The notes beneath the pieces are model-generated. The model was not told the DNA's origin, did no database searches, and saw only the letters and a list, made by a program, of their open reading frames with translations. The translations under genes and the position numbers were made by a program. From an uncultured Microbacterium sp. (GTDB lineage Bacteria; Actinomycetota; Actinomycetes; Actinomycetales; Microbacteriaceae): a stretch of DNA of 64,000 bases. Shown here piece after piece: positions 1 to 6,785 of the stretch (its first letter is position 1; each line of letters begins with the position of its first letter). The stretch is from assembly GCF_947489255.1 (NCBI RefSeq), contig NZ_CANLCY010000005.1, positions 248,001-312,000 of the forward strand, written 5' to 3'.

Positions 1-611
1 CGGCGCACCCCGACCGGGCCGCCGAAGTCCTCGCTGAGCAGGGCGTACAGGCCGCTGGGGCCGAGCACGAGATGGTCGATCTTCTGCTCCGGATCGACTC
101 CGTCGCGGTCGGCCAGCACGTCGTGCCACACGGTGTACCCCATGCCGAGCTCCGAGACCAGGCGCGCGGTCTCCTCCTCGGCGAGCGCGTCCGCGAGGAT
201 GTGGCGGATCTCGGGCGGCGCCGAGCGCACGAGCGCCGGGTCGTACGGGTCGGCGATGTCGACCCCGCGCCCCACCCATTCGCGGATCAGGTCGAGGTAG
301 CGCTCACGCCGCCAACCGCCGGGCTGGCCGTGCGAGCGGGCCCGCGGGCGCGTGTCGGTGGGACGGGAGGGAGCGGATGCCGTCGGCGCGCCGCCCCAGT
401 CCCCGGTCGTCGTCCCGCGACCCCGGTCGTAGGCGCTGCGCGCCTCGGGCGTGCCGACGAGCTCCCACGCGCGTTGCACCTGGACGAACAGGGCGGCGTC
501 GCCGCCGGTGTCGGGATGCGTCTCGCGCAGGCGCACCCGGTAGGCGCGGCGCAGACCCTCGTCGTCGATGTCGGCCGCGACGCGGAGCACCTCGTATGCC
601 GAGGACGACAT
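1..611 (-). CDS. J-domain protein, C-terminus beyond window edge
   Basis: Reads from an ATG at 611 leftwards off the window, so only the first 203 residues are visible. Residues 1-65 are a J domain: an N-terminal YEVL helix, the HPD tripeptide in RETHPDTGG, and the closing SAYDRGRG helix. This region stimulates an Hsp70 (DnaK) ATPase. A charged linker follows, and near residue 185 a KIDHLVLGPSGLYAL stretch resembles the beginning of a nuclease-related (NERD-type) domain. It is therefore not canonical DnaJ, because the Gly/Phe region and zinc fingers are absent. The partner and role are unknown; the domain call is secure, while the NERD resemblance is by eye only. Confidence 0.75.
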   Translation of the reverse strand, partial: MSSSAYEVLRVAADIDDEGLRRAYRVRLRETHPDTGGDAALFVQVQRAWELVGTPEARSAYDRGRGTTTGDWGGAPTASAPSRPTDTRPRARSHGQPGGWRRERYLDLIREWVGRGVDIADPYDPALVRSAPPEIRHILADALAEEETARLVSELGMGYTVWHDVLADRDGVDPEQKIDHLVLGPSGLYALLSEDFGGPVGVR

Positions 612-668
612 GGGACTGTCGAACACGTGCGTCTTCCGTTCCGCCGCACAGGCGCGGCGCTTCTCAGG

Positions 669-1238
669 CTAACGCGCCGCGCCTGTGCGAGATCCGTGCG
701 CCCGGCGCCCGCGCGGTCGCCGCGCGTACGCGGCCGCATCGCGGCTCGACAGCGCCAGCAGCACGAGGATGTCGAGGCTGAGCGTCAGCAGCGTGGTGCG
801 CAGGGTGATCTCGACCCCCGCCTGCCACCAGCCCACGAAACCCGCGCTGATCGACGCGACCGAGATGAGCATCACGAGCACGCGCGACAGGTTCCCGCCG
901 AAGAGGATACGGATGCCGAGCACCACCTGCACCACGAACAGGGCGCCCATGAGGGTCAGGAAGATCGCGGTGGCGGGGCCGAGGTCGGAGAGCCCGGCGA
1001 GATCCGGGTCGGTCGAAGCGCTCGCATCCCCGCTGGCGGCGCCGGCGATCTGCTGCAACCACGGCGGGAGCGCGAACGCCACGCTCACCGCCCAGAGGGC
1101 CCCCGCGAGCGCACGGAGCAGGACGAGGACCGCCCCGGCCGACGTCGCGGTGGGTCGCCGCATCGCGGGGTCGGCGCGCCGGGGCTCGAGGGGCGGCTCG
1201 AAGGCCGCGCGCTTGCGCGGGTGCCGCTGCTCCTTCAC
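669..1238 (-). CDS. small polytopic membrane protein
   Basis: 189 residues from a GTG at 1238 whose GTGA overlaps the stop of the LssY-like gene, implying translational coupling. After a basic, Arg/Pro-rich N-terminus of about 45 residues there are four hydrophobic segments: ALAGALWAVSVAFALPPW, ATAIFLTLMGALFVVQVVLG, LVMLISVASISAGFVGW and TLLTLSLDILVLLAL. The C-terminus is Arg-rich. No family was recognised. Codon use and the operon position support a real gene. An internal ATG at about residue 27 (MRRPTATS) is a less likely start because it loses the overlap. Confidence 0.65.
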   Translation of the reverse strand: MKEQRHPRKRAAFEPPLEPRRADPAMRRPTATSAGAVLVLLRALAGALWAVSVAFALPPWLQQIAGAASGDASASTDPDLAGLSDLGPATAIFLTLMGALFVVQVVLGIRILFGGNLSRVLVMLISVASISAGFVGWWQAGVEITLRTTLLTLSLDILVLLALSSRDAAAYARRPRGRRAHGSRTGAAR

Positions 1239-2065
1239 GGCGTCCGCTCCCGCCCGGCGGGGACGACGGCCCGCACGTCGATGATGGGCAGGTCGCCGTC
1301 GGTGGTGATGCTGTCCCCGCCACCGTTTCGCGAGTGATACCCGGTCGAGAAATCGCGGATGACGTCCACCGACACCCCCGGCTTCCCGGCGACGGTTCCC
1401 ACGATGTGGTCGCGCTCGATGTCGGTGTCGGCGTCGATGCGGTGCGTCACCTGGAGCGTGAAGAGCGAGAGGCCCACCGCGCGGTCGAACGTCCCGGCGG
1501 CCAACCAGTCGACTCGGCGGCCGCCCGGGAGGAGCCATCCCTCGGGGCACCGCCACACGCGCACGTGGTGCCGTTGCGCGGGCGAGCCGGCGACTTCTTG
1601 CTGGTACGCGAGATCCTGCACGTGACCGAAGAGGAACAGCGGACTCACCGGCGCGCGAGGATAACTGCGCCGACGCAGGGTCGAGGTGACGATGCGCCAC
1701 GACGAACGCAGGGTCACCGGGTCCGCGGCGATCCACCCGGCATCCGTCAGCACCTGCTCGATCTGCTCCCGCTCACCCAGGAAGGCCAGGTTGACGGGGT
1801 CGCCCAGCAACCCGTCGGAGGTGCGGGTGCGCCCCATGAAGTAGTCGGGCACGTAGATCGCCGTGAGGATGCGATGCAGCCGGGGCAGCACGAGGTAGGC
1901 GAGCAGCACCCAGAAGGCGATCGCCATCAGGGCTCCGCCCCAGCCGAGCGAGAACGACTCGGTGAAGCTCAAGTACGCGAGCCAGATCGCGGCGAGACCG
2001 GCGAAGACGAAGAAGAACCCGTCGAGGGCTCGACCGATCGACCAGCGGCGCCGCGGAGGGGTCAT
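1235..2065 (-). CDS. LssY C-terminal-domain membrane protein
   Basis: 276 residues. Two membrane helices lie in the first 75 residues, followed by a soluble region that matches the LssY C-terminal pattern: PVNLAFLGEREQIEQVL, a DAGWIAADPVTLRSSWRI segment, then RRRSYPRAPVSPLFLFGHVQDLAYQQEV and an HHVRVWR strand. In other bacteria this domain is attached to PAP2-like phosphatase modules; here it stands alone with a membrane anchor. Its biochemical role is unknown. I chose the ATG at 2065 over the GTG at 2098 because GAGGG lies eight bases upstream of the ATG. The end overlaps the next gene by four bases. Confidence 0.7.
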   Translation of the reverse strand: MTPPRRRWSIGRALDGFFFVFAGLAAIWLAYLSFTESFSLGWGGALMAIAFWVLLAYLVLPRLHRILTAIYVPDYFMGRTRTSDGLLGDPVNLAFLGEREQIEQVLTDAGWIAADPVTLRSSWRIVTSTLRRRSYPRAPVSPLFLFGHVQDLAYQQEVAGSPAQRHHVRVWRCPEGWLLPGGRRVDWLAAGTFDRAVGLSLFTLQVTHRIDADTDIERDHIVGTVAGKPGVSVDVIRDFSTGYHSRNGGGDSITTDGDLPIIDVRAVVPAGRERTP

Positions 2066-2099
2066 GACCGGGTCGACCCTCGCCCGGGGGCGGCGCACG

Positions 2100-3164
2100 T
2101 CACCACAGCGACGGCTCCGGCTCGTACGCGAACGCCTCGGTCACACGCTCGGACGGCAGGTCCCCGAGCCGCGCGGGCGACCACCGCGGCGACCGGTCCT
2201 TGTCGACGACCTGCGCGCGGATACCCTCGACGAGGTCGGGCTGGGTGAAGGCGAACCACAGGACGAGGCCGTACTCCTGCGCGAGGGCCGCGCGCAGTGA
2301 CGGCAGGGCGCGCGCCCGGCGGACGGCCTCGAGCGTCACGGCGAGCGCCGTGGGCGCCGAGGCGGCGAGCAGCTCGGCGGTCTCGTGCGCCTCCGCCTCG
2401 GAGCGCGCTCGGAGCCTTTCGATGATCGCGGGCACGTCGTCGGCGGCGAAGGCGTCGTCGATCCACTCCCTGGCCGTCTCGAACCGCGACGGCTCGGGGC
2501 TCTCGTCGAACAGCAGCACGAGTTCGGTCGGGCTCGACGGGTCGGCGCGGTTCTCCAACGCCTCGTACAGCGCCTCGAGGTGGGCGGTGGGCACCATGTG
2601 GTCGGCGAATCCCGCGTACAGCGCGTCGGCGGCATCCATCGTCCCGCCCGTCAGGGCGAGGTATTCGCCGAGGCGCCCGGGGGCGCGGGCGAGCAGCCAG
2701 GAGCCGCCCACGTCAGGAGTGAAGCCGATGCGCGTCTCGGGCATCGCCAGGCGCGAGCGCTCGGTGACGATGCGGATCGCAGCGTGACCGGCGAGGCCGA
2801 TGCCGCCGCCCATGCACACCCCGTCGGCGATCGCGATCACGGGCTTGCGGGAAGTGGCGATGCAGTGATCGAGCGCGTACTCCTCGCGGAAGAACGCGTG
2901 CACCTCGTCGACGCGACCGCCCGTGACCATCTCGTGAAGGGCACGCACGTCGCCGCCGGCGCAGAAGCCGCGGTCGCCCGCTCCGTCGAGCAGGATGACA
3001 TCGACGTCGGTGTCGCGTTCCCACCGGTCGAGAGTGACGTTCAGCGCACGGATCATCTCGAGGTCGAGGGCGTTGATCGCGCGGGGCCGGTTGAGCGTGA
3101 GATGGCCGAGGCCGCGACGACCCCCGACGAGGACGCTGTCGTCTTCGGTTCGCTGTGCATGCAC
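2100..3164 (-). CDS. enoyl-CoA hydratase/isomerase family, probable 3-hydroxyisobutyryl-CoA hydrolase
   Basis: 354 residues, the length typical of 3-hydroxyisobutyryl-CoA hydrolases in the crotonase fold; these act in valine breakdown by releasing 3-hydroxyisobutyrate. The crotonase core is clear: LTLNRPRAINALD near the N-terminus, the first oxyanion segment GAGDRGFCAGGDVRAL, the second DGVCMGGGIGLAGHA, and the MPETRIGFTPDVGGSWLLAR motif whose Glu and Asp are typical of the hydrolase branch. The C-terminal half carries the family's extra helical region. The GTG at 3164 is used because TAACGT lies exactly six bases before it and no ribosome-binding site is present. Confidence 0.8.
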   Translation of the reverse strand: MHAQRTEDDSVLVGGRRGLGHLTLNRPRAINALDLEMIRALNVTLDRWERDTDVDVILLDGAGDRGFCAGGDVRALHEMVTGGRVDEVHAFFREEYALDHCIATSRKPVIAIADGVCMGGGIGLAGHAAIRIVTERSRLAMPETRIGFTPDVGGSWLLARAPGRLGEYLALTGGTMDAADALYAGFADHMVPTAHLEALYEALENRADPSSPTELVLLFDESPEPSRFETAREWIDDAFAADDVPAIIERLRARSEAEAHETAELLAASAPTALAVTLEAVRRARALPSLRAALAQEYGLVLWFAFTQPDLVEGIRAQVVDKDRSPRWSPARLGDLPSERVTEAFAYEPEPSLW

Positions 3165-3170
3165 GGTGCC

Positions 3171-3176
3171 ACGTTA
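3171..3176 (-). promoter_or_regulatory. -10 box, leaderless start of the hydrolase gene
   Basis: TAACGT on the minus strand, six bases before the GTG at 3164. A -35 box was not recognised. Confidence 0.5.
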
Positions 3177-3251
3177 CACACGCGCCGAGATGTGTTTTCG
3201 GCCCCGGATCGGGGAAGATGGACGGAACGCCCGCCGAACGAGAGGTGCCGA

Positions 3252-4562
3252 ATGCCCGACGGACAGGTGTTGGAGCTCGCCGGACTCACCAAACGCTTCG
3301 GAGCGGTCTCGGCGGTCGACGATCTCTCCGCCCGGATCGAGCCGGGACAGGTCACCGGGTTCCTCGGCCCCAACGGAGCCGGCAAGACCACCTCGCTGCG
3401 CATGCTGCTGGGGCTCGTGCGTCCCACGGCGGGAACCGCGACCATCGGCGGCAAGGCGTTCGCCGATCTCGACTCTCCGCTGCAGACGGTGGGCGCGGCC
3501 CTCGAGGCCTCGAGCTTCCACCCGGGTCGCTCGGCCGCGAACCACCTCAAGGTGTACGCCCGCGCCGCGGGCCTGCCCACCTCCCGCATCGACCACGTGC
3601 TGGGTCTCGTGGGTCTCGCCGACGTCGCGGGGCGCCGCGTCGGCGGTTTCTCGCTCGGCATGCGCCAGCGTCTCGGTCTTGCCACGGCGCTGCTCGGCGA
3701 CCCCGGCGTGCTCGTGCTCGACGAGCCGTCGAACGGCCTCGACCCCGAGGGCATCCGGTGGATGCGCTCGCTGCTGCGCCACCTCGCCGAGGAGGGGCGC
3801 ACGGTGCTCATCTCCTCGCACCTGCTCGCCGAGGTGCAACAGACCGTCGACGCGCTGCTGATCATCTCGCGCGGTCGCCTGGTGTTCCAGGGCGGCATCG
3901 AAGACCTCGCCGACCCCGACGAGTACGCCACCGTCGTCGACTCCCCCGACCGGACCGCGCTGTCGCAGCTGCTCGACGGACGCGGCATCGACTACCAGCT
4001 GCTGCGCAACGGCTTCACCATCCGCCACCACGAACCGGTCGAGATCGGGGCCCTCGCCGCCGGCGCCGGCATCGCCCTGTCGAACCTGCAGAGCAAGGGC
4101 GCGAGCCTGGAGGACATCTTCCTCGAGCTCGTCAGCGGCACGCGCGTGCACGCGAGCGCCGGCGGAACCTCCGTCCCGCCGACGGATGCCACGCCCGAGG
4201 CGACCGGCGACGCCACGGCGTCCGCGCCGGTCATGACGCCCGCGCCCGCCGACGTCCCGGCGACCGCCCACGCCGCGGCCGACATTGCCGAGGCCGCCGC
4301 ACCCGAGCTCGCGCCGCCCTCGGCCGAGGATCGCGTGCCCGACGACCCGCGCCCGTCCACGGCTCTCGTGGCGGTGATCGCCCCCGCCACGGCCGCTCCC
4401 GCCGCTCCCGCCCGCGCCGAGGCCGACGAATCGCCCCGCCCGTCCTACGCGGTGGCCTCGACCGGGGTGATCGACATCGTTCCCGTGGGGGCGGTCGCCC
4501 ATGGCGACGAGACCGCCGACGACGACCATCGCATCCGTCACGAGCAGGAGGTCTCGCGATGA
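3252..4562 (+). CDS. ABC transporter ATP-binding protein with long Ala/Pro tail
   Basis: 436 residues. Residues 1-305 are an ABC-2-type exporter ATPase: Walker A GPNGAGKTT at 39-47, signature SLGMRQRL at about 134-141, Walker B VLVLDEPSNGLD at about 153-164, and the switch His in ISSHLLAEV. From about residue 315 to 436 the protein continues as an Ala/Pro/Thr-rich, probably disordered tail, unusual for this family (normally about 300 residues). The tail may have arisen from repeat expansion. The gene overlaps the permease by ATGA, so the two should form one exporter. Substrate unknown. The start is supported by GAGAGG before the ATG. Confidence 0.88.
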   Translation: MPDGQVLELAGLTKRFGAVSAVDDLSARIEPGQVTGFLGPNGAGKTTSLRMLLGLVRPTAGTATIGGKAFADLDSPLQTVGAALEASSFHPGRSAANHLKVYARAAGLPTSRIDHVLGLVGLADVAGRRVGGFSLGMRQRLGLATALLGDPGVLVLDEPSNGLDPEGIRWMRSLLRHLAEEGRTVLISSHLLAEVQQTVDALLIISRGRLVFQGGIEDLADPDEYATVVDSPDRTALSQLLDGRGIDYQLLRNGFTIRHHEPVEIGALAAGAGIALSNLQSKGASLEDIFLELVSGTRVHASAGGTSVPPTDATPEATGDATASAPVMTPAPADVPATAHAAADIAEAAAPELAPPSAEDRVPDDPRPSTALVAVIAPATAAPAAPARAEADESPRPSYAVASTGVIDIVPVGAVAHGDETADDDHRIRHEQEVSR

Positions 4563-5377
4563 CGCTGCTCGCCGCCACGCGCTCCGAGTACACGAAGCAG
4601 TTCACCACCGCCGGCTGGTGGGTGCTGGGCATCGTGCTGATGGTCTACGTCGCGTTCACCGCGGGCGTCCTCGCCTTCGTGTTCGGCGGGGTGGCCTCGG
4701 GCCGCCTCGGCGCAGCGACGGGTCCGGCGGTGTCCGCCGACGGCGTGCCCGCGCTCGTCTACAGCACGGCCTCGGCCGTCGGCTACGTCTTCCCCCTCCT
4801 CATCGGCACCCTGATGGTGACCACCGAGTTCCGCCACAAGACGCTGACCCCGACGTTCCTGGCGACTCCTCGTCGCGGCGTCGTCCTCGTGGGCAAGTTC
4901 GTCGTCGGCGTCCTGGTCGGCCTGCTGTACGGCATCCTGGGCTCTCTCGCCGCGATCGCGGCGGGAGCGGGCGTGCTGAGCATCTTCGGGATCGACGCCG
5001 AGCTGACCTCCCCCGACACCTGGGTGCTCGTGGGCCGCATGCTGCTGGCCTTCGCGCTCTGGGCCGTCGTGGGCATCGGCGTCGGCACCGTGGTGCGCAA
5101 TCAGGTCGCCGCGATCGTCATCGTGCTCGCGGTGACGTTGTTCATCGAGCCGATCATCCGCACCCTCGGCGGGGTGGTCGAGGGCTTCGGCGACGTGGTG
5201 AAGTGGTTCCCCAGCGCCGCGAGCGACGCGCTCGTGGGGCAGACCATCTTCGGCGCGATGGGCACGACGGGCGCAGACGCCCTCGAGTGGTGGATGGGCG
5301 GCCTCGTGCTGCTCGGCTACGCCGTGGTGCTGCTCGTGATCGGCCTGTTCACGACCTGGCGCCGCGACATCGACTGA
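4559..5377 (+). CDS. ABC-2 type transporter permease
   Basis: 272 residues with about six membrane helices, starting near residues 20-42 (WWVLGIVLMVYVAFTAGVL) and ending with a GLVLLGYAVVLLVIGLF helix. The order, with a TLTPTFLATPRR cytoplasmic loop after the second helix, matches the ABC-2 permease family that pairs with a single ATPase. It starts inside the stop codon of the ATPase gene, so the products are almost certainly partners. Substrate cannot be read from the sequence. Confidence 0.85.
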   Translation: MTLLAATRSEYTKQFTTAGWWVLGIVLMVYVAFTAGVLAFVFGGVASGRLGAATGPAVSADGVPALVYSTASAVGYVFPLLIGTLMVTTEFRHKTLTPTFLATPRRGVVLVGKFVVGVLVGLLYGILGSLAAIAAGAGVLSIFGIDAELTSPDTWVLVGRMLLAFALWAVVGIGVGTVVRNQVAAIVIVLAVTLFIEPIIRTLGGVVEGFGDVVKWFPSAASDALVGQTIFGAMGTTGADALEWWMGGLVLLGYAVVLLVIGLFTTWRRDID

Positions 5378-5443
5378 CCCCGCGGGACTGCGCTTTTCGT
5401 CGGCGGCTTTTGGCGGCGGCTCCCGCAGCGGCGAGAATCAACC

Positions 5444-6262
5444 GTGCTCGATGGACCGGTGATCGCCGAGTGGCTCCCCGTCTCGGCGGCCGCCCTCGTG
5501 CTGCTGCTCGTCGCCGCGGGCGTGGCGGGCTGGGTCGACGCCGTGGTCGGCGGGGGTGGCCTGATCCAGCTCCCCGCCCTCGTCATCGGTGTACCGAAAG
5601 ACGTCGCGACGCCCTTCATCCTCGGCACGAACAAGCTGTCGTCGTTCTTCGGAACGCTCTCGGCCAGTTGGGTCTACCTGCGCAGGATCCGGGTGCAGCT
5701 CGTGCTGCTCGTGCCGCTGGTGGCGGGCGCGTACGCCGGTTCGACGGTCGGTGCGGCCCTCTCGCGTTTCGTCCCCCGCGAGGTGCTGACGCCCGTGGTG
5801 CTCGTGGCAGTCATCGCCGTCGCGGTCTACACGCTCTTCAAGCCGAAGATGGGCCTCGAGCACGCCCCGCGACACGGCGGACGCGCGGCCATCGCCTGGC
5901 GGGCGGGCGCGATCGGACTGCTGGTCGGGTTCTACGACGGCATCCTGGGTCCGGGCACGGGCTCGTTCTTCGTCATCCTCATCGTGGGCGTGCTCGGCTA
6001 CGGATTCCTGCAGGCGAGCGCCAACGCGAAGATCGCCAACCTCACCACCAACCTCGCGGCCCTCGCGGTCTACGGCGTGCACGGCGAGATCATCCTCGTG
6101 CTGGGTCTCGCCATGGCCGTGATGAACATCACCGGGGGCTTCATCGGCGCGCACATGGCCACCCGCCGCGGGAGCGGGTTCGTGCGGATCGTGTTCCTCG
6201 CGACCCTGTCGATCCTCATCGTTAAGCTCGCGTGGGACACCGTGGTGCAGTTCACGAGCTGA
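5444..6262 (+). CDS. TSUP family permease (TauE/SafE type)
   Basis: 272 residues with about eight hydrophobic helices in two halves. The first half has VAGWVDAVVGGGGLIQLPALV and the second GLLVGFYDGILGPGTGSFFVI; the paired glycine-rich GGGG and GPGTG loops are hallmarks of the TauE/SafE fold, which exports sulfite, sulfoacetate or related anions. It stands alone after the ABC exporter, so the substrate is not indicated by context. The GTG start at 5444 follows GAGAAT by five bases and may be leaderless; an ATG at 5453 is in another frame. Confidence 0.82.
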   Translation: MLDGPVIAEWLPVSAAALVLLLVAAGVAGWVDAVVGGGGLIQLPALVIGVPKDVATPFILGTNKLSSFFGTLSASWVYLRRIRVQLVLLVPLVAGAYAGSTVGAALSRFVPREVLTPVVLVAVIAVAVYTLFKPKMGLEHAPRHGGRAAIAWRAGAIGLLVGFYDGILGPGTGSFFVILIVGVLGYGFLQASANAKIANLTTNLAALAVYGVHGEIILVLGLAMAVMNITGGFIGAHMATRRGSGFVRIVFLATLSILIVKLAWDTVVQFTS

Positions 6263-6287
6263 GACCCGCGCGGCCCCGCCCCGCCGC

Positions 6288-6677
6288 TCAGGCGACGATG
6301 TCGGCGACGTCCTCGGGCTCGGATGCCACGTCGAGGCGCAGCGCCTTCACCAGCGCCACCCCGTGCTTGGTGGTGAGCACCAGGCGCTCGAACTCCTCGT
6401 GACCGGCAAGGTCGACGACCACGCTGGGCTTGCGTCCCCGGATGATGACGAAGTCGTTGCCCCCGGCGGACTTCCACGTGCCGGCGCCGATGGCGACGGG
6501 GAGGTTGATCCCGGGGTTGGGCACCCCGCGGATCCAGGTCCACGCGTCGTCCGTCAACTGCACCCGGTCGATGTGCTCGCGGGGGACGACGATGTTGGTC
6601 TTGCGGAACGACAGAGCCCGCTCGGTCGGCGAGAGCACGACCTCGAGCTGCGTCGAATCGAGCAGCAGGGTCACCAT
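6288..6677 (-). CDS. small PH-like hypothetical protein
   Basis: 129 residues, all beta-rich with no signal peptide. It begins MVTLLLDSTQLEVVLSPTER and contains VPREHIDRVQL, a GAGTWKSAGGNDFVIIRG turn and VVVDLAGHEEFERLVLTT. This pattern of alternating strands closing with a helix resembles bacterial pleckstrin-homology-like proteins, but that is an impression only and no function is assigned. The ATG at 6677 is preceded by CAGGAT seven bases upstream, compatible with a leaderless transcript. It converges on the TSUP gene with 25 bases between. Confidence 0.6.
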   Translation of the reverse strand: MVTLLLDSTQLEVVLSPTERALSFRKTNIVVPREHIDRVQLTDDAWTWIRGVPNPGINLPVAIGAGTWKSAGGNDFVIIRGRKPSVVVDLAGHEEFERLVLTTKHGVALVKALRLDVASEPEDVADIVA

Positions 6678-6773
6678 GCCTTCCATCCTGCCAGCGTCGT
6701 CACTCGTCGATCCGCCGGGCACCTCACAGGACGGCAACGATCACCCTCCGGCCCGGATGTCGGAGCGGGGGGA

Positions 6774-6779
6774 TAGCCT
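6774..6779 (+). promoter_or_regulatory. -10 box, leaderless start of fbiC
   Basis: TAGCCT followed by exactly six bases and the fbiC ATG at 6786; no Shine-Dalgarno sequence intervenes. Confidence 0.55.
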
Positions 6780-6785
6780 TGAGCG

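Noticed and set aside
2385..3251. Upstream in-frame extension of the ABC ATPase
   Set aside because: It is antisense to the hydratase gene; the ATPase domain begins cleanly at the ATG at 3252 with a ribosome-binding site.
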